This document shows, one piece after another, positions 46,566 through 56,058 of a DNA stretch of 64,000 nucleotides. The DNA comes from Pseudomonas fluorescens (GTDB lineage: Bacteria > Pseudomonadota > Gammaproteobacteria > Pseudomonadales > Pseudomonadaceae). The first letter of the stretch is position 1. Each line of letters begins with the position of its first letter. The notes below the pieces were generated by a model. The model ran no database searches. It worked only from the letters and a program-made list of their open reading frames with translations, and was not told the DNA's origin. The stretch lies in the NCBI RefSeq assembly GCF_000968015.1, contig NZ_LACH01000017.1, positions 248,001 to 312,000 on the forward strand, written 5' to 3'. Made by a program: the position numbers and the translations under genes.

Positions 46566-47138
46566 ATGCAGATCTCGTTCACGATCGACGCCCAGGCTTT
46601 CGAGCAGGAGCAGAAGGAGCCGGTCAAAAAGACCCTGAAGATTTCCGACAGCGAAATCGCTCATGCCTTACAACGTATCGCCAAGGCGAGCCTGACCGAA
46701 TACTTGAAAATGCTGGTAGAAGGCGGCATGCCGAGTCGGGCCGATGAAGCGAAACAGGACCGCTTGCTGTATCTGATTCAAAGCTACTTCGGGCAGACAT
46801 TGCCGACCGAATCCCAGATATCGACGATTTTTCAGCTGACCCAGAGCCAAAGCAAAACCCTGCTGAAAAACACCGTTTCGCGCTTTCGCAATCAGCTGGA
46901 CGATATTCTTCAGCACAGCATGCGAGCCGTGATCGAGTCTGCGGAACATGCGCAGACGGTGTACCTGGTGGTGATCAGTTCGGACGTCATTCGTGATGAG
47001 CTGAACATGCTGATCACACAGAACGAACCGACCTTCAAACCCATCACAAAACGTAAAGGCAGCGCCGGGCAGTTCGAGATTAGCGAGGATTCCCACGACC
47101 TGCTCTGCGCAACGCTGGGGATCAATGCCGTTCAGTGA
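46566..47138 (+). CDS. Uncharacterised 190-residue protein
   Basis: ATG 46566 with GGGAGA upstream. The product is soluble, with no signal peptide or span. Residues 1-35 look beta-rich; residues 30-130 are strongly helical (SEIAHALQRIAKASLTEYLKMLVEGG; SQISTIFQLTQSQSKTLLKNTVSRFRNQLDDIL), the latter suggestive of a helix-turn-helix or four-helix unit. I recognise no family. The stop overlaps the start of the next gene by 14 bases, so the two are translationally linked. Its GC content appears slightly lower than that of neighbouring core genes. Confidence 0.75.
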   Translation: MQISFTIDAQAFEQEQKEPVKKTLKISDSEIAHALQRIAKASLTEYLKMLVEGGMPSRADEAKQDRLLYLIQSYFGQTLPTESQISTIFQLTQSQSKTLLKNTVSRFRNQLDDILQHSMRAVIESAEHAQTVYLVVISSDVIRDELNMLITQNEPTFKPITKRKGSAGQFEISEDSHDLLCATLGINAVQ

Positions 47139-47508
47139 CATCGTGGCGGTCAGTGGATTGCTGCTGACCTTGACCACCTTCATGTTCAACCTGGCGTGGC
47201 CGAAGCTGCATGAAGCGCTGGAACTGGATGAAAACCAATCTGGCCCACTCGCCAGAAAACGTAGCCGGGAAAAGGTAACGAACGTTTTGTTCGCCTGCGC
47301 CCTCCCTCTGACCAGCGCCTTCCTGGCGCTGTTTTACGTCAACTTGCCTGCCGCTGTGAACATCATGGGCAGCAGCACGCTGGATCTTTGGGACTTTGAC
47401 GTGGATCGCACGCTCTATGTGATGGTTGTGTTTGCACTGATGGTGTTTGCGCTATTCAACGCACGGCTGACCCTGCGCCTGTGTGCGAAATGGCGCAGCC
47501 TGCGTTAA
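47125..47508 (+). CDS. Uncharacterised small membrane protein
   Basis: A 127-residue protein with three hydrophobic helices (about 5-24, 52-75 and 95-116) separated by charged loops (ELDENQSGPLARKRSREK). No family is recognised. Its ATG lies 14 bases inside the previous gene, so the soluble 190-residue protein and this membrane protein are probably partners. It is followed by a bidirectional terminator shared with pyrE. Confidence 0.75.
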   Translation: MPFSDIVAVSGLLLTLTTFMFNLAWPKLHEALELDENQSGPLARKRSREKVTNVLFACALPLTSAFLALFYVNLPAAVNIMGSSTLDLWDFDVDRTLYVMVVFALMVFALFNARLTLRLCAKWRSLR

Positions 47509-47522
47509 TCGCCAGAGGTAAA

Positions 47523-47550
47523 AAAAGGCCCTGTAAAAACAGGGCCTTTT
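47523..47550. terminator. Bidirectional intrinsic terminator between membrane protein gene and pyrE
   Basis: A stem of AAAAGGCCCTGT / ACAGGGCCTTTT with an AAAA loop and T-runs on both strands. It serves convergent genes ending at 47508 and 47553. Confidence 0.9.
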
Positions 47551-47552
47551 CG

Positions 47553-48197
47553 TTAAACGCCGAACTGTGCGCGGTAAGCTTCAACCGCTGGCAGGTGTTG
47601 CTTGAGCTGCGGATCGTCCGCCAGGAATTCGAGCACCTGGTTCAGCGAGACAATGCTGATCACCGGAATGCCGAAGTCACGCTCCACTTCCTGGATCGCC
47701 GACAACTCGCCGTTGCCACGCTCCTGACGGTTCAGGGCGATGAGCACACCCGCCGCCTTGGCGCCGTCCTGGGAAGCGATGATCTGCATCACCTCACGGA
47801 TGGCAGTGCCTGCGGTGATCACGTCGTCGATGATCAGTACGTCGCCGGTCAACGGTGCGCCGACCAGACTGCCGCCTTCGCCGTGAGCCTTGGCTTCCTT
47901 GCGGTTGAAGCACCATGGCAAATCACGATCATGATGCTCGGCCAGGGCCACTGCGGTGGTCGCCGCCAAAGGGATGCCTTTGTAGGCTGGACCGAACAAA
48001 ACGTCGAACGAAATCCCGCTCTCGACGATGGCCGCCGCATAGAAACGACCCAGCTGCGCCAGGGCCGAACCCGAGTTGAAAAGCCCGGCATTAAAGAAGT
48101 AAGGACTGGTGCGCCCGGACTTCAGGGTGAACTCGCCGAAGCGCAAAACGCCGCGATCGATGGCAAAACGAATGAAATCGCGCTGATACGCTTGCAT
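47553..48197 (-). CDS. pyrE: Orotate phosphoribosyltransferase
   Basis: ATG 48197 ([16 protein letters not shown]) gives 214 residues, the usual Pseudomonas PyrE length. The PRPP loop [13 protein letters not shown] (about 119-131) and flexible loop region [14 protein letters not shown] are present. It makes OMP from orotate and PRPP. It is divergent from crc with 82 bases between the starts, the arrangement known in Pseudomonas. Confidence 0.96.
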   Translation of the reverse strand: MQAYQRDFIRFAIDRGVLRFGEFTLKSGRTSPYFFNAGLFNSGSALAQLGRFYAAAIVESGISFDVLFGPAYKGIPLAATTAVALAEHHDRDLPWCFNRKEAKAHGEGGSLVGAPLTGDVLIIDDVITAGTAIREVMQIIASQDGAKAAGVLIALNRQERGNGELSAIQEVERDFGIPVISIVSLNQVLEFLADDPQLKQHLPAVEAYRAQFGV

Positions 48198-48242
48198 GAA
48201 AAAAACCCCAAATACCACGGATTTAGCTAATTAGGTTGACGC

Positions 48243-48257
48243 CGTGTATCATACACG
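48243..48257. promoter_or_regulatory. 15-bp palindrome in the pyrE/crc divergent region
   Basis: CGTGTAT-C-ATACACG is a perfect inverted repeat with a one-base centre, 22 bases before the crc start. It overlaps TATGAT on the minus strand, a plausible -10 for pyrE, so a binding protein here could affect both genes. Confidence 0.5.
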
Positions 48258-48279
48258 CACGCGATTTTTGGGGCCATTT

Positions 48280-49059
48280 ATGCGGATCATCAGTGTGAAC
48301 GTCAATGGTATTCAGGCTGCAGTGGAGCGAGGGTTGCTCAGTTGGCTGCAAGCACAGAATGCCGACGTCATCTGCCTGCAGGACACCCGCGCCTCCGCCT
48401 TTGAACTGGACGATCCAGCCTTCCAACTGGATGGCTACTTCCTTTATGCCTGCGAAGCCGAAGTTCCCGCCCAAGGTGGCGTGGCTTTGTATTCGCGGCT
48501 GCAACCGAAGGCAGTCATCAGCGGTCTCGGCTTCGAGACAGCCGACCGCTACGGGCGCTACCTGCAAGCCGATTTCGATAAGGTCAGCATCGCGACCTTG
48601 CTGCTTCCTTCGGGGCAGAACGGCGATGAAGACTTGAACCAGAAGTTCAAGCTAATGGACGATTTCGCCCGTTATCTGGATAAACAGCGACGCAAACGTC
48701 GCGAGTACATTTACTGTGGCTCGCTGTACGTGGCGCAACAGAAGCTGGACATCAAGAACTGGCGTGACAGCCAGCAATCCCCGGGCTTCCTGGCGCCTGA
48801 ACGCGCCTGGATGGACGAGATTGTCGGCAACATGGGCTATGTCGATGCCCTGCGTGAAGTCAGCCGTGAAGGTGACCAGTACAGCTGGTGGCCTGATAAC
48901 GAACAAGCTGAAATGCTCAACCTCGGTTGGCGTTTCGACTATCAGCTGCTGACTCCGGGCCTGCGTCGCTTTGTACGTAGCGCACGCTTGCCACGCCAGC
49001 CACGGTTCTCGCAACATGCACCGCTGATCGTGGATTACGACTGGACGCTGACCATCTAA
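48280..49059 (+). CDS. crc: Catabolite repression control protein Crc
   Basis: A 259-residue protein with the exonuclease-endonuclease-phosphatase fold (MRIISVNVNGIQAAVERGLLSWL; ADVICLQDTRA). In Pseudomonas Crc is not a nuclease; it acts with Hfq at A-rich sites near start codons to block translation of catabolic mRNAs. Likely targets in this same window include genes of amine and amino-acid catabolism. ATG 48280 is chosen by the conserved N-terminus. Confidence 0.96.
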   Translation: MRIISVNVNGIQAAVERGLLSWLQAQNADVICLQDTRASAFELDDPAFQLDGYFLYACEAEVPAQGGVALYSRLQPKAVISGLGFETADRYGRYLQADFDKVSIATLLLPSGQNGDEDLNQKFKLMDDFARYLDKQRRKRREYIYCGSLYVAQQKLDIKNWRDSQQSPGFLAPERAWMDEIVGNMGYVDALREVSREGDQYSWWPDNEQAEMLNLGWRFDYQLLTPGLRRFVRSARLPRQPRFSQHAPLIVDYDWTLTI

Positions 49060-49072
49060 GCGTCTTTTCGCA

Positions 49073-49113
49073 CACACAAAAAAGCCGACTTCAATGTCGG
49101 CTTTTTTGTGTGT
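49073..49113. terminator. Intrinsic terminator of crc
   Basis: A long stem of CACACAAAAAAGCCGAC and GTCGGCTTTTTTGTGTG around TTCAAT, with a T-run on either strand. It starts 14 bases after the crc stop. Confidence 0.9.
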
Positions 49114-49131
49114 GCTGACTTTTGGCTTTTT

Positions 49132-49222
49132 TGTAGGAGCGAGCCTGCTCGCGATAGCGGTGTGTCAGGCGACATCAACTCTGGATGTCGGACCGCTTTC
49201 GCGAGCAGGCTCGCTCCCACAT
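49132..49222. repeat. REPIN, CAGG variant
   Basis: Arms GTAGGAGCGAGCCTGCTCGC and GCGAGCAGGCTCGCTCCCAC at the convergent crc / DUF4870 junction, with an inner GACATC/GATGTC dyad. Confidence 0.9.
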
Positions 49223-49240
49223 GGGGATCTGTGCCGAGGC

Positions 49241-49609
49241 TTATTTGATCAACCGCCAGGTGAACGGATACCGGTAAGGCACCCCTTCATTGGCCTTGAC
49301 GCCGGCAATGATCGTCAGCACCAGCGCACCGATCGCCAACAGCCCGAACAGAAAGAACCCGACGATCACCACCATCAGCAGTAAGCAGATGGCGGAAGCA
49401 ATGGCGACGGTGATCTGAAAGTTCAGCGCCTCCTTGCCCTGCGCATCGATGAACGGGTCCATCTCGCGCTTCATCTGCCAGAGAATCAGCGGGCCGATCA
49501 GCGTGCCGAAAGGAATCCAGATCCCCAGCAAGGCGGACAGGTGACAAAACATTGCCCACTGCCGAACCTCTTTGCTCGGTGTGGGAAGCAGCTGTTGCTC
49601 GTCACTCAT
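49241..49609 (-). CDS. DUF4870 domain membrane protein
   Basis: A 122-residue protein with three to four hydrophobic helices. WAMFCHLSALLGIWIPFGTLIGPLILWQMKREMDPFIDAQGKEALNFQI is the characteristic DUF4870 N-terminal half. Proteins of this family (formerly Tic20-like) have no assigned role. It lies 28 bases after rph on the same strand and may be co-transcribed with it. Confidence 0.88.
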   Translation of the reverse strand: MSDEQQLLPTPSKEVRQWAMFCHLSALLGIWIPFGTLIGPLILWQMKREMDPFIDAQGKEALNFQITVAIASAICLLLMVVIVGFFLFGLLAIGALVLTIIAGVKANEGVPYRYPFTWRLIK

Positions 49610-49637
49610 AACGCCCTCCTTGCCTGGAACAGTCCGA

Positions 49638-50360
49638 TCAGTCGGCCAGTGCAGCCTTTTGCAGTTCGAAGATTTCGCTCATGCCTTTCTTCGCCAACTC
49701 AAGCATAGCGTTCAGTTCTTCCGGCTGGAACGGAGCGCCTTCGGCAGTGCCCTGGACTTCGATGAAGCCGCCAGTGCTGGTCATCACCACGTTCAGGTCA
49801 GTCTCGGCAGCCGAGTCTTCCAGGTAGTCGAGGTCGAGTACCGGCTCGCCCTGATACATGCCCACCGATACGGCAGCAATCATTTGTTTCAGCGGGTCGC
49901 CGCCTTTCAGGCCGCCGCGCTTCTTGATCACTTTCAAGGCATCGACCAGTGCAACCATGGCGCCGGTGATGGACGCGGTGCGGGTGCCGCCGTCAGCCTG
50001 GATCACGTCGCAGTCGACGTACAGGGTGACGTCGCCCAGCTTGGACATGTCCAGCGAAGCGCGCAGGGAACGGCCGATCAGACGCTGGATTTCCAAAGTG
50101 CGGCCGCCTTGTTTGCCACGGCTCGCTTCACGCTGGTTACGCTCGCCAGTGGCGCGCGGCAGCATGCCGTATTCGGCGGTCAACCAGCCTTGGCCCTGAC
50201 CTTTGAGGAAACGCGGCACGCCGTTCTCGACGCTGACGGTGCAGATGACTTTGGTATCACCGAACTCGACCAGTACAGATCCCTCGGCGTGTTTGGTGTA
50301 GTTGCGGGTAATGCGGATCGAGCGGAGCTGATCGGCAGCGCGACCACTTGGACGTTTCAT
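49638..50360 (-). CDS. rph: Ribonuclease PH
   Basis: ATG 50360 ([21 protein letters not shown]) gives 240 residues, the full RNase PH length. The phosphate/catalytic segment [15 protein letters not shown] and the [20 protein letters not shown] region are intact. It trims tRNA 3' ends by phosphorolysis. It is divergent from yicC, a conserved pairing in Pseudomonas. Confidence 0.96.
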   Translation of the reverse strand: MKRPSGRAADQLRSIRITRNYTKHAEGSVLVEFGDTKVICTVSVENGVPRFLKGQGQGWLTAEYGMLPRATGERNQREASRGKQGGRTLEIQRLIGRSLRASLDMSKLGDVTLYVDCDVIQADGGTRTASITGAMVALVDALKVIKKRGGLKGGDPLKQMIAAVSVGMYQGEPVLDLDYLEDSAAETDLNVVMTSTGGFIEVQGTAEGAPFQPEELNAMLELAKKGMSEIFELQKAALAD

Positions 50361-50506
50361 AGGGAATACCTGTACGGGGGACGGAAAACTGCGGAGCATT
50401 ATAGAGCCGCAGGGCCACGAGTGGGCACTTCTAAAAAATCCCCGACGACTGAAGGCCCTGAACAGCGCTTTGCCGACGACCTGCAGCCCTTTGTCACACC
50501 GTGTGT

Positions 50507-50536
50507 TTGGGCGCATTCGCCCCACTGCGCTACAAT
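50507..50536 (+). promoter_or_regulatory. Possible sigma-70 promoter of yicC
   Basis: TTGGGC (50507-50512), an 18-base spacer and TACAAT (50531-50536), about 93 bases before the yicC start. Inferred from motif only. Confidence 0.45.
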
Positions 50537-50628
50537 CCTGCGCCTTTGCTGCCTCTGGGCTTAAATTCATATAGATCAGGCCTGCGAAACCTTTGGTAAC
50601 GCATGAACCTGCATTGCGAGGTACCTCC

Positions 50629-51492
50629 ATGGTGCACAGCATGACCGCCTTTGCCCGCGTCGAAAAAGCCGGCGCCCAAGGCACCCTGAGCTGGGAACTG
50701 CGCTCGGTCAACAGCCGCTACCTGGAGCCGCACCTGCGTCTGCCGGAGTCCTTTCGCGACCTCGAAGGCGCAGTCCGCGAAGCGCTGCGTCAGGGAATCT
50801 CCCGGGGCAAGCTCGAATGCACCCTGCGCTTCACCGAAGAAAATACCGACAAACCACTGCAAGTAGACCGCGAGCGCGCCGCTCAATTGGTCGCCGCCGC
50901 CGAGACCATCGCCAGCCTGATTAAAAATCCGGCCGCGCTGAACCCGCTGGAAGTCCTGGCCTGGCCCGGCGTGCTGGTGGGCGATGCGAGCGACCCGCAA
51001 GCCTTGAATGCAGAAGCACTGACGCTGTTCAACGAAGGCCTGAAAGAACTCAAGGCCGGCCGCGAACGCGAAGGCGCGGAGTTGGCGCGGTTGATCAACG
51101 ATCGCCTGACCTCCATTGAAGAAGACGTGGTGACCCTGCGTGAACTGGTCCCGCAGATGCTCGCCACCCAGCGCCAGAAAGTGCTCGACCGCTTTGCCGA
51201 CATGAAGGCCGAGATGGACCCGCAGCGGCTGGAGCAGGAAATGGTCATGCTCGCGCAAAAGAGCGACGTCGCCGAAGAACTGGATCGCCTGAGCACTCAC
51301 ATCATCGAAGTTCGCCGGGTGCTCAAATCCGGTGGCGCTGCCGGTCGGCGCCTGGACTTCCTGATGCAAGAGCTCAACCGCGAAGCCAACACACTGGGCT
51401 CCAAAGCCTTCGACCCGCGCAGCACCCAGGCGGCGGTCAACCTCAAAGTGTTGATCGAGCAGATGCGCGAACAAGTGCAGAACATTGAGTAA
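50629..51492 (+). CDS. yicC: YicC family RNase adaptor/endoribonuclease
   Basis: ATG 50629 ([15 protein letters not shown]) with GAGGT upstream gives 287 residues. The N-terminal YicC segment ([19 protein letters not shown]) and C-terminal DUF1732 segment ([22 protein letters not shown]) are both present. YicC proteins influence stationary-phase survival and small-RNA decay in E. coli. gmk follows after 12 bases, forming a yicC-gmk unit. Confidence 0.94.
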   Translation: MVHSMTAFARVEKAGAQGTLSWELRSVNSRYLEPHLRLPESFRDLEGAVREALRQGISRGKLECTLRFTEENTDKPLQVDRERAAQLVAAAETIASLIKNPAALNPLEVLAWPGVLVGDASDPQALNAEALTLFNEGLKELKAGREREGAELARLINDRLTSIEEDVVTLRELVPQMLATQRQKVLDRFADMKAEMDPQRLEQEMVMLAQKSDVAEELDRLSTHIIEVRRVLKSGGAAGRRLDFLMQELNREANTLGSKAFDPRSTQAAVNLKVLIEQMREQVQNIE

Positions 51493-52125
<633 letters not shown>

Positions 52126-52292
52126 ACAGCTCTTCCCAAAACCGTTGCAAGGGCTTTACATTGGCACTTGCAGCGCGTCGAAGGGCTTGGTCAAAAAATC
52201 AGCGCTTCCCTAATCGCTGGTGATTTTTTAAACTGTTGAGTCCGCTCGCCCAACCGGGCAGCGCGCATATTGCATTCGCTCCGAGGAATACC

Positions 52293-52556
52293 ATGGCCCG
52301 CGTAACCGTTGAAGATTGCCTAAACCACGTGGAAAACCGCTTTGAGCTGGTCATGCTGTCTACCAAGCGTGCCCGTCAACTGGCCACCGGCGGCAAAGAG
52401 CCACTGGTTCAGTGGGAAAACGACAAGCCTACCGTTGTAGCCTTGCGTGAAATCGCCGAAGGCCTGATGAGCTACGAGTTCATCGCCAACGCTGAAATCG
52501 TCGAAGACGAACCGCTGTTCGCAGCGTTCGAGGACGAGTCCAACGAGGCAGTCTAA
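52293..52556 (+). CDS. rpoZ: RNA polymerase omega subunit
   Basis: ATG 52293 with GAGGA upstream gives 87 residues: [20 protein letters not shown], with RARQL and EIAEG. Omega stabilises beta-prime assembly and forms part of ppGpp site 1 in E. coli. It is separated from gmk by 167 bases and from spoT by 56 bases. Confidence 0.97.
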   Translation: MARVTVEDCLNHVENRFELVMLSTKRARQLATGGKEPLVQWENDKPTVVALREIAEGLMSYEFIANAEIVEDEPLFAAFEDESNEAV

Positions 52557-52612
52557 GCCATGCCTGGTCGACGTAGCACGGCGCGGGGTCACAGCGAACG
52601 GCAGGTTTCATC

Positions 52613-54718
52613 ATGCCGAGCATAGACGCCCTCGCCGATCGCTTATCGACCTACCTCGGCAAGGACCAGGTCAACCTGGTCCGCCGAGCGTACTTCTACG
52701 CCGAACAAGCCCACGACGGCCAACGCCGCCGTAGCGGTGAGGCGTACGTCACGCACCCACTCGCGGTTGCGAATATTCTTGCCGACATGCACATGGACCA
52801 TCAGAGCCTGATGGCTGCGATGCTGCATGACGTGATCGAAGACACCGGTATTGCCAAGGAAGCGCTGCAAGCGCAATTCGGCGAAACCGTGGCCGAACTG
52901 GTCGACGGGGTCAGCAAACTGACCCAGATGAACTTCGAGACCAAAGCCGAAGCCCAGGCCGAAAACTTCCAGAAAATGGCCATGGCCATGGCCCGCGACA
53001 TTCGCGTGATCCTGGTCAAACTGGCTGACCGCCTGCACAACATGCGGACCCTGGAAGTCCTGTCCGGCGAAAAACGCCGACGGATCGCCAAGGAAACCCT
53101 GGAAATCTATGCGCCCATCGCCAACCGGCTGGGCATGCACGCCATCCGCATAGAATTCGAAGACCTCGGCTTCAAGGCGATGCACCCGATGCGTTCCGCA
53201 CGGATCAACCAGGCGGTCAAACGCGCCCGGGGCAACCGCAAGGAAATCGTCAACAAGATCGAAGAATCACTCAGCCACTGCCTGGCCATCGATGGCATTC
53301 AGGGCGAGGTCAGCGGTCGTCAGAAACACCTCTACGGCATCTACAAGAAAATGCGCGGCAAGCGTCGGGCCTTCAACGAGATCATGGACGTCTATGCGTT
53401 CCGGATCATCGTCGACAAGGTCGATACCTGCTACCGCGTGCTGGGTGCTGTGCATAATTTGTACAAACCGTTGCCGGGGCGCTTCAAGGATTACATCGCG
53501 ATCCCCAAGGCCAACGGCTACCAGTCGCTGCACACCACATTGTTCGGCATGCACGGTGTTCCGATCGAGATTCAGATCCGCACCCGTGAAATGGAAGAGA
53601 TGGCCAACAACGGCATCGCCGCCCATTGGCTGTACAAATCCAGCGGCGACGAGCAGCCAAAAGGCACTCATGCCCGCGCCCGTCAGTGGGTCAAAGGCGT
53701 GCTGGAGATGCAGCAACGGGCCGGCAACTCACTGGAATTCATCGAGAGCGTGAAGATCGACCTGTTCCCGGACGAGGTCTACGTGTTCACGCCCAAAGGC
53801 CGGATCATGGAGCTACCCAAAGGCTCCACGGCGGTCGATTTCGCTTATGCGGTGCACACCGACGTGGGCAACAGCTGCATTGCCTGTCGGATCAATCGTC
53901 GTCTCGCACCGCTGTCCGAACCGCTGCAAAGCGGCTCCACGGTCGAGATCGTCAGCGCCCCCGGCGCGCGACCGAATCCGGCGTGGCTCAACTTCGTGGT
54001 CACCGGCAAGGCGCGGACTCACATCCGCCATGCGTTGAAACTGCAACGCCGCTCCGAGTCCATCAGCCTCGGCGAACGCCTGCTGAACAAGGTCCTCAAC
54101 GGTTTCGACAGCTCGCTGGAGAAAGTCGCAGCCGAGCGCGTCAAGGCGATGCTCACCGAGTACCGCCTGGAACTGATCGAAGACTTGCTCGAAGACATCG
54201 GCCTGGGCAATCGCATGGCTTACGTGGTCGCCCGCCGCCTGCTTGGCGAAGGCGAACAGCTGCCAAGCGCGGAAGGTCCATTGGCCATTCGCGGCACCGA
54301 AGGCCTGGTGCTCAGTTACGCCAAGTGCTGCACACCGATCCCGGGCGACCCGATTGTCGGCCACTTGTCCGCGGGCAAAGGCATGGTCGTGCACCTGGAC
54401 AACTGCCGCAACATCAGCGAAATCCGCCACAACCCGGAAAAATGCATCCAGCTCTCGTGGGCCAAGGATGTCACCGGCGAATTCAATGTCGAACTGCGCG
54501 TCGAGCTGGAACACCAGCGCGGCCTGATCGCTCTGCTGGCCAGCAGCGTCAACGCGGCCGACGGCAATATCGAAAAAATCAGCATGGACGAACGCGATGG
54601 TCGCATCAGCGTGGTCCAACTGGTCGTCAGCGTGCACGACCGCGTGCACCTGGCCCGCGTGATCAAGAAACTCCGCGCCTTGACCGGGGTGATTCGCATC
54701 ACCCGCATGCGCGCCTAA
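52613..54718 (+). CDS. spoT: Bifunctional (p)ppGpp synthetase/hydrolase SpoT
   Basis: A 701-residue RelA/SpoT homologue. The hydrolase HD domain has HPLAVANILADMHMD and MLHDVIEDT (about 72-80). The synthetase domain includes DVYAFRIIVD and GYQSLHTTLFG. TGS begins DEVYVFTPKGRIMELPKGST (about 385), a CC/ZFD segment has KCCTPIPGD, and an ACT domain ends the protein. With HDVIEDT intact, hydrolase activity is expected; the synthetase is usually weak in SpoT. It controls the stringent response. Confidence 0.97.
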   Translation: MPSIDALADRLSTYLGKDQVNLVRRAYFYAEQAHDGQRRRSGEAYVTHPLAVANILADMHMDHQSLMAAMLHDVIEDTGIAKEALQAQFGETVAELVDGVSKLTQMNFETKAEAQAENFQKMAMAMARDIRVILVKLADRLHNMRTLEVLSGEKRRRIAKETLEIYAPIANRLGMHAIRIEFEDLGFKAMHPMRSARINQAVKRARGNRKEIVNKIEESLSHCLAIDGIQGEVSGRQKHLYGIYKKMRGKRRAFNEIMDVYAFRIIVDKVDTCYRVLGAVHNLYKPLPGRFKDYIAIPKANGYQSLHTTLFGMHGVPIEIQIRTREMEEMANNGIAAHWLYKSSGDEQPKGTHARARQWVKGVLEMQQRAGNSLEFIESVKIDLFPDEVYVFTPKGRIMELPKGSTAVDFAYAVHTDVGNSCIACRINRRLAPLSEPLQSGSTVEIVSAPGARPNPAWLNFVVTGKARTHIRHALKLQRRSESISLGERLLNKVLNGFDSSLEKVAAERVKAMLTEYRLELIEDLLEDIGLGNRMAYVVARRLLGEGEQLPSAEGPLAIRGTEGLVLSYAKCCTPIPGDPIVGHLSAGKGMVVHLDNCRNISEIRHNPEKCIQLSWAKDVTGEFNVELRVELEHQRGLIALLASSVNAADGNIEKISMDERDGRISVVQLVVSVHDRVHLARVIKKLRALTGVIRITRMRA

Positions 54719-54742
54719 GCCCACTATTACAAGGAGTCATTC

Positions 54743-55123
54743 ATGACCAAGACTGTTATCACCAGCGACAAGGCCCCGGCCGCCATCGGTACTTACTCCC
54801 AGGCGATCAAGGCTGGCAACACCGTTTACATGTCGGGTCAAATCCCTCTGGACCCAAAAACCATGGAACTGGTTGAAGGCTTCGAAGCCCAGACCGTCCA
54901 GGTGTTCGAGAACCTCAAAGCCGTGGCTGAAGCCGCTGGCGGTTCGTTCAAGGACATCGTCAAACTGAACATCTTCCTCACCGACCTGAGCCACTTCGCC
55001 AAGGTCAACGAGATCATGGGCAAGTACTTCGATCAACCTTACCCAGCCCGCGCCGCCATCGGCGTAGCAGCCCTGCCAAAGGGTTCGCAGGTTGAAATGG
55101 ATGCCATTCTGGTCATCGAGTAA
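54743..55123 (+). CDS. ridA: RidA family 2-iminobutanoate/2-iminopropanoate deaminase
   Basis: A 126-residue archetypal RidA preceded by [17 protein letters not shown] (about 28-38), [11 protein letters not shown] and the C-terminal [26 protein letters not shown] contain the active-site arginine and glutamate. It hydrolyses reactive enamines/imines made by PLP enzymes. It lies 24 bases after spoT, a widely conserved neighbour. A second, divergent RidA is at 26907. Confidence 0.95.
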   Translation: MTKTVITSDKAPAAIGTYSQAIKAGNTVYMSGQIPLDPKTMELVEGFEAQTVQVFENLKAVAEAAGGSFKDIVKLNIFLTDLSHFAKVNEIMGKYFDQPYPARAAIGVAALPKGSQVEMDAILVIE

Positions 55124-55178
55124 TGCGTCCGGCGCAGCCCCAAGGGCTGCGCCGATTCTGTCTTGAAAGGATTCCACC

Positions 55179-55919
55179 ATGCGCCATGCGCTAGCTCTCT
55201 CGCTGGTCGCCCTACTCTTGGGCGGATGTGCCAGCAACCCTGCCGACCGTGACATCAGCGGCACCTGGATCAATCAGGTGGCGATCGATGCTGCAGCCAA
55301 AGGCGGCCCCCTGCGCGAAGCGCTCCAGGCCTATGGCCCGAACCTGGAATGGGACGTCAACACCAAGGCCGGTCAGGCCCGCTACACCAATGGTTTTGAA
55401 AATGTCGACGGCAAGCTGCTGGGCGAAGAGTCCGGCGCCTGGAAAGTCGACTTTTATGGCAGCTCCGCCAGCGCGCTGAAGCGTGATGGCAAGCAACTGA
55501 GCCAAGTCGCCAGCGACAATGAGCCGGAGCAAGTCTTCCATCGCGCGCAGGTTACGGTGCCGGACGGCGCACCGATGGGTGCCAGTTTCGAACGCGCATT
55601 GTATTCGGCCTACATGGGCGGCAGCTGGAAAGTCGTCAGCGGTCCCGGCGAAGGCAATACCGTGCAATTCCAGGCTGACGGCCAGGTTGCCGGCCTACCG
55701 GGTGCGGATCGTTATGCCTTGTGTCTGGCGGGCGATTGCGCGTCGATGAGCGGCGGTCACGACAACATGTGGCTGCAAGCGAATGGCCAGGGCAATACCT
55801 GGATCTTTGCACGCAAGGGCAAAGAGCTGGAGATTCTCCAGGCCGTAAACACGGCTCAGGCAGACGAGATGCCATCGTTCACGCCGGGTAGTCGCAAGTG
55901 GTTGCTCGAGAAGCAGTAA
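55179..55919 (+). CDS. Uncharacterised lipoprotein
   Basis: A 246-residue protein with GAAAGGA upstream. The signal ends in lipobox LLLGGC/ASN. The mature domain (ISGTWINQVAIDAAAKGGPLREALQAYGPNLEWDVNTKAGQARY) is beta-rich and resembles lipocalin-like or META-like envelope proteins; four further residues of interest are the cysteines in ALCLAGDCASM. No enzyme motif is seen. It follows ridA by 55 bases. Confidence 0.8.
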   Translation: MRHALALSLVALLLGGCASNPADRDISGTWINQVAIDAAAKGGPLREALQAYGPNLEWDVNTKAGQARYTNGFENVDGKLLGEESGAWKVDFYGSSASALKRDGKQLSQVASDNEPEQVFHRAQVTVPDGAPMGASFERALYSAYMGGSWKVVSGPGEGNTVQFQADGQVAGLPGADRYALCLAGDCASMSGGHDNMWLQANGQGNTWIFARKGKELEILQAVNTAQADEMPSFTPGSRKWLLEKQ

Positions 55920-55946
55920 TCCGACCCTAAGGTCAACGCATAACCA

Positions 55947-56038
55947 ATGTGGGAGCGAGCTTGCTCGCGATTGCAGTCTGTCAGTAAATAACTATGTTGA
56001 CTGACACTCCGCTATCGCGAGCAAGCTCGCTCCCACAT
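55947..56038. repeat. REPIN, CAAG variant
   Basis: Arms ATGTGGGAGCGAGCTTGCTC and its inverse at the convergent lipoprotein / SDR junction. Confidence 0.9.
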
Positions 56039-56058
56039 TTGGTTTGGGGTGACAGAAG

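Noticed and set aside
52162..52172. TGGCAC-TTGC sequence upstream of rpoZ as a sigma-54 promoter
   Set aside because: The two blocks are adjacent; a sigma-54 site needs about five bases between TGGCAC and TTGC.
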